Shown here piece after piece: positions 16,436 through 25,658 of a stretch of DNA of 64,000 nt. The notes under the pieces were generated by a model, which ran no database searches, had not been told where the DNA came from, and saw nothing but the letters and a program-made list of their open reading frames with translations. Position 1 is the stretch's first letter. Each line of letters begins with the position of its first letter. Made by a program: the position numbers and the translations under genes. Source of the DNA: Polaribacter sp. L3A8 (lineage in GTDB: Bacteria > Bacteroidota > Bacteroidia > Flavobacteriales > Flavobacteriaceae); assembly GCF_009796785.1 (NCBI RefSeq), contig NZ_CP047026.1, positions 682,001-746,000 of the forward strand. Reading direction: 5' to 3'.

Positions 16436-16996
16436 TTATTCTAGCAATTTATCTATAGTTTCTCTAACCTTTATACTATTCCAATTTGCAGCACCAGTTT
16501 CATCTATAATAATTTGACCTTCTTTATCTAATAAAAAAGTTCTTGGAATACTTTTTACTTTAAAAGTTGTTGGTGGCACTGTTAAGGGGCTATAAGCTTT
16601 AAAATTATAATTTTTCTTTTTTAAAAAAGAAGCAATCACATCTTGTGATTCATTTGATACTAAAATAAATTCAATTTTATCTCCATAATCATTATACAAT
16701 GCTTGAAGTGACGGCATTTCTGCAATACAAGGCGGACACCAAGTAGCCCACATATTTACCAATATAACTTTTCCTTTTGCTTCATTTAAATTATAGCTAT
16801 TACCTTCTAAATCTTTTAAATTCCAATGATAACCACTTACTAACTTTGCATCCTCTACTTTTTTAATACTTGGGCTTAATTTTGCAATAACTGTTTGTAA
16901 ACCTATTTGAATTTGTTGTCTTGTTTTCGGAATAATTAACAAGCCAATTATTATAACAAAAACTATATTCTTAACTACGCCTTTTTTTTTATTCAT
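16436..16996 (-). CDS. TlpA-like membrane-anchored thioredoxin
   Basis: This 186-residue protein has an N-terminal membrane anchor (NIVFVIIIGLLII) and a periplasmic thioredoxin fold. The redox motif is WATWCPPC with a conserved cis-Pro region near VKSIPRTFLLD. Such proteins reduce disulfides for cytochrome c maturation or copper-site assembly. It is downstream of the acnA-type gene but separated from it by a terminator. Confidence 0.88.
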   Translation of the reverse strand: MNKKKGVVKNIVFVIIIGLLIIPKTRQQIQIGLQTVIAKLSPSIKKVEDAKLVSGYHWNLKDLEGNSYNLNEAKGKVILVNMWATWCPPCIAEMPSLQALYNDYGDKIEFILVSNESQDVIASFLKKKNYNFKAYSPLTVPPTTFKVKSIPRTFLLDKEGQIIIDETGAANWNSIKVRETIDKLLE

Positions 16997-17014
16997 GACT
17001 CTAATAATAAAAGT

Positions 17015-17046
17015 AAAAAGCGCTAATTGAAAAATTAACGCTTTTT
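17015..17046 (-). terminator. Intrinsic terminator after aconitase
   Basis: A hairpin AAAAAGCGCTAATT / AATTAACGCTTTTT with a T-run on the minus strand lies 21 bases past the aconitase stop. Confidence 0.75.
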
Positions 17047-17066
17047 AAAATTATAGTTTGTACGCT

Positions 17067-19337
17067 TTATTTTGCGTTCTCTTTTTTAATTAAGTTTAAT
17101 GCAGAACCTTCATTATACCATGCTATCTGGCCTTGGTTATAGGTATGATTTACAATGATTGTATCTTTAGAACCGTCTGCATGCACCACTTCAATAGTTA
17201 AAGGTTTGTCTGCTGCAAATTCATTTAAATCTAAAAAGTTGAATGTATCATCTTCTTGAATTAAATCGTAATCTGCTTCATTATTAAATGTTAACCCTAA
17301 CATTCCTTGTTTCTTTAAGTTTGTTTCATGAATACGCGCAAAAGATTTTACTAAAACAGCGGCAACACCTAAATGTCTAGGCTCCATTGCAGCATGTTCT
17401 CTAGAAGAACCTTCACCATAATTATGATCTCCAACAACAATAGATTTTATACCTGCAGCCTTATAAGCTCGTGCCGTATCTGGTACACCTCCAAAATCTC
17501 CTGTTAATTGATTTTTAACAAAATTTGTTTTCTTACCAAAAGCATTTACTGCTCCAATTAAACAGTTGTTAGAAATATTATCTAAATGACCTCTGTAACG
17601 TAACCATGGTCCTGCCATAGAAATATGATCTGTTGTACATTTACCAAAAGCTTTTATTAATAATTTTACGCCTGTTAAGTTATTACCTAAAGGAGTAAAA
17701 GGTTCTAATAATTGTAATCTTTCAGAATCGTCTTTTACAGCGATTTTTACATGACTTCCATCTTTTTCTGGTGCTAAATAACCATCATCTTTTACTTCAA
17801 AACCTTTTGGAGGTAATTCCCATCCTGTTGGTTCGTCTAACATTACTTCTTCTCCGTTTTCGTTGATTAACTTATCTGTAATCGGATTAAAATCTAAACG
17901 ACCAGCAATTGCAATAGCAGCTGTTAATTCTGGTGAAGCAACAAAAGCATGTGTATTTGGGTTACCATCTGCACGCTTGGCAAAGTTTCTGTTAAAGGAG
18001 TGAACAATACTGTTTTTAGGCGCATTTTTTGGATCCTCATAACGAGCCCATTGCCCAATACATGGTCCACAAGCATTTGTAAAGATCTTTGCATCTAACT
18101 TTTCGAAGATGCTAATAATACCATCTCTATCTGCTGTATATCTTACTTTTTCAGATCCAGGATTAATCCCTAATTCCGATTTCATTTTTAAACCTTTATC
18201 CAGCGCTTGTTGTGCTATTGAAGAAGCTCTCGATAAATCTTCGTAAGAAGAGTTTGTACAAGAACCAATTAAGCCCCATTCTACTTTTAAAGGCCAATCA
18301 TTAGTATTAGCAGCTTTGGTCATATCTGCACCTACTGCGGTAGATAAATCTGGTGTAAAAGGTCCGTTTAATAAAGGGCCTAATTTAGATAAATCAATTT
18401 CTATAACTTGATCAAAATATTCTTCTGGGTTTGCGTAAACTTCTGCATCACCTGTTAAATATTCTTTTACTTCATTTGCAGCGTCTGCAACATCACTTCT
18501 ATCTGTAGCACGTAAATAACGCTCCATAGATTTATCATACCCAAAAGTAGAAGTTGTAGCTCCTATTTCTGCTCCCATGTTACAAATTGTACCTTTACCT
18601 GTACAAGACATAGAAGTTGCTCCTTCTCCAAAATACTCTACAATAGCTCCTGTACCTCCTTTTGCAGAAACAATACCAGCTACTTTTAAAATAACATCTT
18701 TTGGTGCTGTCCAACCAGATAATTTACCTGTTAACTTAACACCTATTAATTTAGGAAACTTTAACTCCCAAGCCATACCCGCCATAACGTCTACAGCATC
18801 TGCACCACCAACACCAATTGCAACCATACCTAACCCACCAGCATTTACTGTGTGAGAATCTGTACCAATCATCATTCCTCCTGGAAATGCATAATTTTCT
18901 AAAACTACTTGGTGAATAATTCCTGCTCCGGGTTTCCAAAAACCTAATCCGTATTTATTAGATACCGATTCTAAAAAGTTAAAAACCTCATTACTAGTAT
19001 TAAGTGCAGACTGTAAATCCATACTTGCACCGTTTTTAGCTTGAATTAAATGATCGCAGTGCGTTGTTGTAGGAACTGCTACTTTGTTTTTACCAGCTTG
19101 CATAAATTGCAGTAATGCCATTTGCGCAGTTGCATCTTGTAATGCAATTCTATCTGGTGCAAAATCTACATAGTCTTTACCTCTAACAAAAGCTTTATCA
19201 GCTGTTTTATCCCATAAATGCGAATACAGAATTTTTTCTGATAAAGTTAAAGGTTTTCCTGTAAGTTTACGAGCTGCATCAACACGTTCTACTACGTTTG
19301 AATACACTTTTTTAATCATATTAATATCAAATGCCAT
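17067..19337 (-). CDS. acnA: Aconitate hydratase, AcnA/mitochondrial type
   Basis: This 756-residue enzyme interconverts citrate and isocitrate in the TCA cycle. Cluster ligands are visible in [13 protein letters not shown] and [10 protein letters not shown]. The swivel domain has [21 protein letters not shown]. Length matches the mitochondrial-type aconitases of Bacteroidota rather than the longer bacterial AcnA. It lies next to an acnB-type gene on the same strand, 373 bases apart with a terminator and a repeat between, so the two are separately transcribed. Confidence 0.95.
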   Translation of the reverse strand: MAFDINMIKKVYSNVVERVDAARKLTGKPLTLSEKILYSHLWDKTADKAFVRGKDYVDFAPDRIALQDATAQMALLQFMQAGKNKVAVPTTTHCDHLIQAKNGASMDLQSALNTSNEVFNFLESVSNKYGLGFWKPGAGIIHQVVLENYAFPGGMMIGTDSHTVNAGGLGMVAIGVGGADAVDVMAGMAWELKFPKLIGVKLTGKLSGWTAPKDVILKVAGIVSAKGGTGAIVEYFGEGATSMSCTGKGTICNMGAEIGATTSTFGYDKSMERYLRATDRSDVADAANEVKEYLTGDAEVYANPEEYFDQVIEIDLSKLGPLLNGPFTPDLSTAVGADMTKAANTNDWPLKVEWGLIGSCTNSSYEDLSRASSIAQQALDKGLKMKSELGINPGSEKVRYTADRDGIISIFEKLDAKIFTNACGPCIGQWARYEDPKNAPKNSIVHSFNRNFAKRADGNPNTHAFVASPELTAAIAIAGRLDFNPITDKLINENGEEVMLDEPTGWELPPKGFEVKDDGYLAPEKDGSHVKIAVKDDSERLQLLEPFTPLGNNLTGVKLLIKAFGKCTTDHISMAGPWLRYRGHLDNISNNCLIGAVNAFGKKTNFVKNQLTGDFGGVPDTARAYKAAGIKSIVVGDHNYGEGSSREHAAMEPRHLGVAAVLVKSFARIHETNLKKQGMLGLTFNNEADYDLIQEDDTFNFLDLNEFAADKPLTIEVVHADGSKDTIIVNHTYNQGQIAWYNEGSALNLIKKENAK

Positions 19338-19514
19338 AAGATTCTATATAATTTAATTGTTAATAATTTAAGTATCACAAGATACAAAATATTTTATTGC
19401 TTTACGAGTGATTTTCTACTTAGATAAGTTTTAATACTGATAGTGAAATAGAAAATTTTGATTATAAATAGTTGTTTGTAAATAGTGATTGTTAAATTAA
19501 GGAAAGTAGTTTGG

Positions 19515-19619
19515 GTTAGGGATTGAAGTGGAAATCCTTTTTGTGAAGTATGAACAAAAAGATTGTAATAAAAAGCCCGACCACGTCTTTTTTTGACGTG
19601 GTAACCTCCTAAAAAAGGA
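19515..19619 (-). repeat. Dispersed flavobacterial intergenic repeat (copy A)
   Basis: Read on the minus strand, this contains GGTCGGGCTTT, then CAATCTTTTTG, then AAAAAGGATTT and CACTTCAATCCCTAAC. The same blocks in the same order occur at 48324-48497. A 7-bp stem CCACGTC/GACGTGG caps it (19581-19601). The rest of 19338-19660 holds no gene. Confidence 0.7.
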
Positions 19620-19660
19620 ATACATATAAATAGTTATCAAATTAAAATATAAAGCACAAA

Positions 19661-19689
19661 AAAAGCCTGAATCATTGATTCAGGCTTTT
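19661..19689 (-). terminator. Intrinsic terminator of acnB
   Basis: A strong hairpin AAAAGCCTGAATC / GATTCAGGCTTTT with a 3-base loop lies 22 bases after the acnB stop. Confidence 0.9.
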
Positions 19690-19710
19690 AAATTATAATG
19701 TACTAATTAT

Positions 19711-22491
19711 TTATGCTCTCACTAATAATTTATGAGGAGGCGTAAACTGAGTAAGGTTAATTCCTTTTACTGCAGCTTTGTATTCTGCTAAATTAGGTGT
19801 TCTACCTAAAATTGTAGATAATACAACTACTGGTGTTGATGAAAGTAAAGATTCTCCTTTTTTCTCACCAGAATCTTTTACAACTCTTCCTTGAAATAAA
19901 CGTGTTGAAGTAGCCATAACGGTATCTCCTGGCGCTGCTTTTTCTTGGTTACCCATACAAAGGTTACAACCTGGACGCTCTAAATATAACATGTTTTCGT
20001 ATCCTGTACGCGCAACTGCTTTAGGTGCGTTGTCATCGAATTCGAAACCTGAATATTTTACTAAAACATCCCAATCTCCTTCTGCTTTTAATTCATCTAC
20101 AATATTGTAAGTAGGTGGCGCAACTACTAAAGGTGCTTTAAATTCTACTTTACCATATTGAGCTTCTACATTTTTAAGCATTTGAGCTAATATTTTCATA
20201 TCACCTTTGTGCACCATACATGATCCTACAAAACCTAAATCTACTTGTTTTGTTCCTCCATAATAAGACAATTGTCTAATAATATCATGTGTATATCTTT
20301 TAGAAACATCTGCATTGTTTACATCTGGATCTGCAATCATTGGCTCTTCGATTAAATCTAAATCGATTTCTACTTCTGCAAAGTATTTTGCATTTGCATC
20401 TGGCGTTAAAGCTGGTTTAACACCTGTTTTAATTTCATTGATTCTATTGTTAGCGATATCGATTAATCCTTGAAGAACGTTTAAGTGATTGTCCATTCCT
20501 TTATCAATCATAATCTGAATTCTACCTTTTGCAATCTCTAAAGATTCTATTAAAGTATCATCTTCAGAAATACAGATAGAAGCTTTTGCTTTCATCTCTG
20601 CAGTCCAATCTGTAAAAGTAAATGCTTGATCGGCAGTTAAAGTTCCAATATGAACCTCAATGATTCTTCCTTGAAAAACATTGTCTCCACCAAACTGCGT
20701 AAGCATTTGAGATTGTGTAGCATGTACAACATCACGGAAATCCATATATTCTGCCATGTTACCCTTAAAAGTAACTTTTACAGACTCTGGAATTGGCATT
20801 GAAGCTTCACCTGTTGCAAGTGCTAATGCTACAGTACCAGAATCGGCACCAAAAGCAACACCTTTAGACATTCTTGTATGAGAATCTCCTCCGATAATAA
20901 TTGCCCAATCATCAATTGTAATATCATTTAAAACTTTATGAATTACATCTGTCATTGGTTTGTACTTGTTCTCTGGATCTCTTGCTGTAATTAATCCGAA
21001 GTCATTCATAAATTTCATCAATCTAGGAATGTTTGCTTTCGATTTATTATCCCAAACAGAAGCTGTATGACAACCAGATTGGTAAGCACCGTCTACAATT
21101 GGAGAAATTATTGTTGCCGCCATCATTTCTAATTCTTGCGAAGTCATTAAACCTGTAGTATCTTGAGAACCTACAATGTTAACTTCTACACGAACGTCTG
21201 AACCTGCGTGTAACGTTTTACCAGGAGTGGTACCAACAGCATTTTTATTAAATATTTTTTCTACAGCAGTTAACCCTTGCCCTTCAATAGAAATTTCTTT
21301 AGATGGTGCATAAACTGGCACTACATTAATACCTAAAACTTTTGAAGCAAATGTTTGTAATTTTTTACCAAATACAACAGCGTAAGATCCTCTAGCTTTA
21401 ATAAACTCAGCTTTTTGAGGTGTTAATGAAGCAGAAATGTCCATTAATTCCACATCACCATTGTATAATTTTTTCTCTTTTGTATTTACGGTAAGAACTG
21501 TACCTGTTGCGACAGAATATGCTTCTTCTAAAACAGGATCTCCTGCTTCATCTCTAACTGTATTTCCGTCTGCATCTTTAACCTTTACCCAGTTTTTAAG
21601 ATCGATACCAATACCACCTGTTACACCAACTGTTGTTAAGAAAATTGGTGAAATACCGTTTGTACCTGCAATAATTGGCGCAATATTAATAAATGGAACA
21701 TATGGGCTAGATTTAATACCTGTCCATAATGCAACGTTGTTTACACCAGACATTCTAGAAGAACCAACTCCCATTGTGCCTTTATCTGCAATTAACATCA
21801 CTCTTTTATCTGGATGCTTTGCTTGCAATGCTTTTAATTCGTTTTGTTGTTCTTTGTTATGCTCAAATAAACATTGACCATGTAATTCTCTATCAGAACG
21901 TGAATGTGCATCACCTCCTGGAGATAATAAATCTGTAGAAATATCTCCGATACCTGCTACAAAAGTTACAATCTTAATTTCTTCATCAATCTCAGGTAAT
22001 TTTGTAAAAAATTCTGCCTTCGCATAACTTTCTAACAATTCTTTAGCGATATCACTACCTGCTTTATATGCTTTTTCTAAACGAGCCATATCTGCCTCGT
22101 AAAGGAAAACTTGAGTTTTTAGTACTTCTGTTGCTTCTTTAGCGATAGAAACATCATTACCTAATGCTAAATCTAATAACACATCTACAGAAGGTCCGCC
22201 CTTCATGTGTGATAATTGCTCAAAAGCAAAAGAAGTAGAAATTTCTTTTACTAATGATTCTCCTAAAATAATCTCCTTTAAAAATTGAGCTTTCACACCA
22301 GCAGCACCGGTTGTTCCAGGTAAAACATTATAGATAAAAAAGTTAAGAGAATCTTCTCTATATTCATTATCTAAATCTTTAATTTGCTCAATAACTTTAC
22401 TTGTTAATTCTGCACCATCAATTGGCTGCGGATGAAGTCCTTGTTCTTTTCGTTCTTCTATCTGCTTAAGGTAATCTTTATAAATACTCAT
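19711..22491 (-). CDS. acnB: Bifunctional aconitate hydratase 2 / 2-methylisocitrate dehydratase
   Basis: This 926-residue enzyme has the AcnB domain order: HEAT-like N-terminal region, swivel domain, then the catalytic domains. Visible landmarks are DKGTMGVGSSRMSGVN, GGDSHTRMS, VGSCMVHKGDM and the cluster ligands in RPGCNLCMGNQEKA. It converts citrate to isocitrate and can act in the methylcitrate cycle. A -7 box (TAAGTTTG, 22579-22586) lies about 90 bases upstream. Two aconitase classes side by side imply backup or condition-specific use. Confidence 0.95.
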   Translation of the reverse strand: MSIYKDYLKQIEERKEQGLHPQPIDGAELTSKVIEQIKDLDNEYREDSLNFFIYNVLPGTTGAAGVKAQFLKEIILGESLVKEISTSFAFEQLSHMKGGPSVDVLLDLALGNDVSIAKEATEVLKTQVFLYEADMARLEKAYKAGSDIAKELLESYAKAEFFTKLPEIDEEIKIVTFVAGIGDISTDLLSPGGDAHSRSDRELHGQCLFEHNKEQQNELKALQAKHPDKRVMLIADKGTMGVGSSRMSGVNNVALWTGIKSSPYVPFINIAPIIAGTNGISPIFLTTVGVTGGIGIDLKNWVKVKDADGNTVRDEAGDPVLEEAYSVATGTVLTVNTKEKKLYNGDVELMDISASLTPQKAEFIKARGSYAVVFGKKLQTFASKVLGINVVPVYAPSKEISIEGQGLTAVEKIFNKNAVGTTPGKTLHAGSDVRVEVNIVGSQDTTGLMTSQELEMMAATIISPIVDGAYQSGCHTASVWDNKSKANIPRLMKFMNDFGLITARDPENKYKPMTDVIHKVLNDITIDDWAIIIGGDSHTRMSKGVAFGADSGTVALALATGEASMPIPESVKVTFKGNMAEYMDFRDVVHATQSQMLTQFGGDNVFQGRIIEVHIGTLTADQAFTFTDWTAEMKAKASICISEDDTLIESLEIAKGRIQIMIDKGMDNHLNVLQGLIDIANNRINEIKTGVKPALTPDANAKYFAEVEIDLDLIEEPMIADPDVNNADVSKRYTHDIIRQLSYYGGTKQVDLGFVGSCMVHKGDMKILAQMLKNVEAQYGKVEFKAPLVVAPPTYNIVDELKAEGDWDVLVKYSGFEFDDNAPKAVARTGYENMLYLERPGCNLCMGNQEKAAPGDTVMATSTRLFQGRVVKDSGEKKGESLLSSTPVVVLSTILGRTPNLAEYKAAVKGINLTQFTPPHKLLVRA

Positions 22492-22578
22492 GAAAGAAAT
22501 CTTTAGTTACGATACCTTTTTTGATCATATTAATATCAATAGAGATACTGTAAAAGTTGTTTGTAAATTTTAGTGTGA

Positions 22579-22586
22579 CAAACTTA
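22579..22586 (-). promoter_or_regulatory. -7 promoter box for acnB
   Basis: TAAGTTTG on the minus strand matches TAnnTTTG; no clear -33 TTG is seen at the right distance. Confidence 0.4.
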
Positions 22587-22733
22587 CATTTTTTATCTTT
22601 AAATTAAAAGATAAATAATAGATTGCAGTAATTAATGAATAAAAAAAAGTTATTTGGTAAAACACTGATTTTTAATCAACAAAATGAAGTTTTTATTGAT
22701 TAATTATAAAGATTATATAAATATATAGAAAAT

Positions 22734-23026
22734 GCAGACTAATAAGCCGAATCCTGTACCTTAAAAAGGCTCTTATCATTTATCTAGTTCTAAAATTACT
22801 CTTAGAATCAATCTGCCTACCCTTTAGAATCGAGCGAGTAGCTCTCAAGCTCTAATTTACATGGCATTGCACCTCATAGAGTTTACCTGGTTTCACTACA
22901 GCCTAACTGTACATTCTTTCTGTTGCACTGGTCCTCAGCTCTCGCTGGACGGATGTTATCCGCTATGATACTCTTTGGTGTCCGGACTTTCCTACTTGCA
23001 TACACAAGTCGATAAGATAAGTCTGC
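22734..23026 (-). ncRNA. rnpB: RNase P RNA, type A
   Basis: On the minus strand this has the hallmark core: GGAAAGTCCGGACACC near the 5' end, GCGAGAGCTGAGGACC, CTACAGTTAG-like P-helix, GTAGTGAAACCAGGTAAAC, GGTGCAATGCC and the closing segment AGGATTCGGCTTAT. The ends GCAGACTTATC and ATTAGTCTGC pair to form the P1 helix. It is the catalytic RNA that trims tRNA 5' ends. Exact ends are uncertain by a few bases. Confidence 0.95.
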
Positions 23027-23065
23027 AATTTCTATATTATTTTATAAATCACTCTCTAATCATAA

Positions 23066-23095
23066 AAAAACCCACTCATAAATGAGTGGGAAAAA
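23066..23095 (-). terminator. Intrinsic terminator downstream of dnaJ
   Basis: CCCACTCAT / ATGAGTGGG (23071-23090) with TTTTTTT following on the minus strand. It lies between dnaJ and rnpB and keeps the two transcripts apart. Confidence 0.85.
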
Positions 23096-23217
23096 TTGCT
23101 ATGAAAAAGAAAAAGTGTTGCTGATTTCTCAACAACACTACAAATATATATTAAATATTAATACAAAAAACTATTTTATAAAAAAATGATTTCTTTTTTT
23201 ATAAAATTAACATTATT

Positions 23218-24363
23218 TTATGAAAACATGTCTTTTACTTTTTCGAAAAACGATTTATCTGATTTATTAGGACTCGGTCTAAAGTTCTCACTGTCAGACA
23301 TTTTATCAAAGAATTGTTTTTGTTCTTTGTTTAACTCTTGCGGTGTCCAAACATTAATATGAATTAAGAAATCTCCTGTACCATAACGTTCTATACTTGG
23401 TAAACCTTTTCCTTTTAATCTTAAAATTTTACCAGATTGCGTACCTGCGTCAATTTTAATTTTTACCTTACCTGTAACCGTATCAACTTCTTTGCTAGTT
23501 CCTAAAACTGCTTCAGAAAAGTTAACATATAAATCATAATGAATATTAGTTCCTTCTCTCTTTAAAGTTTCGTGTGGTATTTCTTCTATTAAAACCAATA
23601 AGTCTCCTGGAATAGAGTTCTTACCAGGTGCTTCATTACCTTTACCACCTACTTTTAATTGAACTCCTTCTGTAACTCCTTCTGGAATATTGATAGAAAC
23701 GGTTTCTTCTTTAACAATTAAACCTTGTGCATCTGCACCTGCGGGTTTACTATTTATAATTTCTCCTGCACCAGAACAAGTACTACAAGTAGTTGCTGTT
23801 TGCATTCTACCTAAAATAGTATTGGTAACACGCATTTGCTGACCAGAACCATTACATGTAGTACATGTTTTATAGGTAACTCCGTCTGCCTGAACTTTAC
23901 GTCTAACTTTTACTTTCTTTTCTACTCCTTTGGCTATTTCTTCTAAAGTAAGTTTTACACGAATTCGCATATTACTTCCCTTAACTCTAGCTTGTCGTTG
24001 GCCTCCACCACCGTTAAAACCACCAAAGCCTCCACCGAAACCGCCGCCTCCGCCGCCAAAGATATCTCCAAACTGACTGAATATGTCATCCATATTCATG
24101 CCGCCGCCGCCGAAACCACCGCCTCCACCTTGAGGACCTTCAAAACCAGCATGACCATATTGATCATAGCGTGCTCTTTTGTTTTCGTCACTTAAAACTT
24201 CGTAAGCTTCTGCAGCCTTTTTAAAATTTTCTTCAGCAGCTGTATCATCAGGGTTTTTATCTGGATGATATTTAATTGCCATTTTTCTATACCCTTTCTT
24301 AATTTCTGCTTGCGTTGCAGATTTTGAAAGACCTAATATTTCGTAAAAATCTTGTTTTGCCAT
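23218..24363 (-). CDS. dnaJ: Chaperone DnaJ with halved zinc finger
   Basis: This 381-residue co-chaperone of DnaK has a J domain (HPD at residues 34-36), a long Gly/Phe region (about residues 75-125) and the client-binding C-terminal domains. The zinc finger has only two CxxCxGxG units (C167/C170 and C193/C196), where most DnaJ proteins have four, so only one zinc site can form. It lies downstream of grpE with 68 bases between and is probably in the same transcript. Confidence 0.95.
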   Translation of the reverse strand: MAKQDFYEILGLSKSATQAEIKKGYRKMAIKYHPDKNPDDTAAEENFKKAAEAYEVLSDENKRARYDQYGHAGFEGPQGGGGGFGGGGMNMDDIFSQFGDIFGGGGGGFGGGFGGFNGGGGQRQARVKGSNMRIRVKLTLEEIAKGVEKKVKVRRKVQADGVTYKTCTTCNGSGQQMRVTNTILGRMQTATTCSTCSGAGEIINSKPAGADAQGLIVKEETVSINIPEGVTEGVQLKVGGKGNEAPGKNSIPGDLLVLIEEIPHETLKREGTNIHYDLYVNFSEAVLGTSKEVDTVTGKVKIKIDAGTQSGKILRLKGKGLPSIERYGTGDFLIHINVWTPQELNKEQKQFFDKMSDSENFRPSPNKSDKSFFEKVKDMFS

Positions 24364-24431
24364 TTTGTTTCAATTATCAATTAACAGTAATCAATGATCA
24401 GTGGTAATTGTACATTGTTAATTGTAATTAC

Positions 24432-24980
24432 CTACTGTCCGATTACCACTTTTGGATAACGAATAATTTTATCTCCTAATTTGTATCCTTTTTCTACACA
24501 ATCAATTACTTTACCTTTTAAATCTTCTGATGGAGCAGGAATTTGTGTAATTGCTTCATGAATTTCGGCATCGAAAGTATCACCAGCATTTGTTTCTACT
24601 TTAGAAAGTCCTTTTAACTCTAATGTATTGTAGAATTTCTGATAAATTAATAAAACGCCTTTTCTTAATTCTTCTGCTTCTTTATCTTCTTCAATATGTG
24701 TCAGCGCGCGCTCAAAATCATCAATAATTGGCAGTAAAGATGTCATTAATTCTTGTCCAGCAGTTTTAAATAATTCTATTCTTTCTCTAGATGTTCTTTT
24801 TTTATAGTTTTCGAACTCAGCAAACAAACGTAAAAACTTATCTTTTTCAGCCTGAAGTAATTCTTCTGTTGTAGGCTCTTCCTTTACAACTTCTGCTTCA
24901 ACTTCTTGATTTTCTTCTACTTGAACAGTTTCTTGTTCGTTTATTACTTCCTCTTCTTTGATATTATCTTTCTTACCCAT
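24432..24980 (-). CDS. grpE: Nucleotide exchange factor GrpE
   Basis: This 182-residue protein starts at ATG 24980 (MGKKDN); an upstream in-frame Met at 25151 would run through a terminator and is rejected. It has an acidic N-terminus, a long helix (LLQAEKDKFLRLFAEFENYKKRT) and the beta domain signature GDTFDAEIHEAI and GYKLGDKIIRYPKVVIGQ. It releases ADP from DnaK. It precedes dnaJ. Confidence 0.95.
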   Translation of the reverse strand: MGKKDNIKEEEVINEQETVQVEENQEVEAEVVKEEPTTEELLQAEKDKFLRLFAEFENYKKRTSRERIELFKTAGQELMTSLLPIIDDFERALTHIEEDKEAEELRKGVLLIYQKFYNTLELKGLSKVETNAGDTFDAEIHEAITQIPAPSEDLKGKVIDCVEKGYKLGDKIIRYPKVVIGQ

Positions 24981-25039
24981 TATCTTTGTAGTCGTTAAAA
25001 TGTCTACTACTAAAAAGCAAAAACGTTGCCAACAAAAAA

Positions 25040-25060
25040 AAAGTGTCAAACTGACACTTT
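25040..25060 (-). terminator. Intrinsic terminator between HNH gene and grpE
   Basis: AAAGTGTCA / TGACACTTT with a 3-base loop and long T-runs on both strands, just past the stop of the HNH gene. Confidence 0.85.
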
Positions 25061-25071
25061 TTTTTATTTCT

Positions 25072-25620
25072 TTAAATTTCAACATGCCCCCAATTTTCAC
25101 CTGTTTTAATTCTATGAATTTGCATGTCTGACACTCCAAACCGTTTGGCAATCATGGTAATTCTGGTTCTTTTATTTTTTAATTGCTTTTTAATTATTTT
25201 CACTTTTCCTTCTGTAAGCTTATAATTGGTTTTTTTGTTTTTTTTAGACTCAATAAATACTGGGTTTTTAAATTGATGTAATTCTTTTTCCCTTTTTGTT
25301 GCCCATTTTAAGTTTCCTAGCGTATTGTCTGTTTTATCATAATTGATATGTAAGACAAAAACTTGCTCCTCATTTTCTTTTTCTAAAAAATGTTGAGCAA
25401 CCAATTTATGTACATACCTACTTGTATGCTTATTATTTACTAGTTGTTTTACAGAAATGGTTTCGTAACCATTAATAAAACTCTTTTTTCTTAAAAATTC
25501 TTTATCGTCTTTCATATAAAGAACTCTTCCGTGGTTGGAAATCTTAAATTTTTTTACATCAGAAATTTTCTCGTCAAACTTAACATCCTTCCATTCTTCT
25601 TTCCACAAACTTCTTATCAT
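25072..25620 (-). CDS. NUMOD4/HNH endonuclease-like protein with C-terminal helix-turn-helix
   Basis: This 182-residue protein has three parts. A NUMOD4-like start (EEWKDV, then FKISNHGRVLYM) comes first. An HNH-like core follows (VHKLVAQHFL, then LHINYDKTDNTLGNLKWAT), in which HIN and the Asn pair fit the HNH_3 type. The C-terminal helix-turn-helix is ITMIAKRFGVSDMQIHRIKTG. This build is typical of free-standing homing endonucleases, yet it sits quietly between murA and grpE with its own terminator. It may be a domesticated homing enzyme; DNA cleavage is not certain. Confidence 0.8.
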   Translation of the reverse strand: MIRSLWKEEWKDVKFDEKISDVKKFKISNHGRVLYMKDDKEFLRKKSFINGYETISVKQLVNNKHTSRYVHKLVAQHFLEKENEEQVFVLHINYDKTDNTLGNLKWATKREKELHQFKNPVFIESKKNKKTNYKLTEGKVKIIKKQLKNKRTRITMIAKRFGVSDMQIHRIKTGENWGHVEI

Positions 25621-25658
25621 AATATAAAAGTATTTTTAAATTAATAAAAAACTTTTTC

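Noticed and set aside
21437..21877. 146-residue plus-strand open frame inside acnB
   Set aside because: It is antisense to a highly conserved enzyme and reflects codon bias.
24432..25151. Long form of GrpE starting at 25151
   Set aside because: It would pass through a strong terminator and add a segment with no GrpE similarity; ATG 24980 is the family start.
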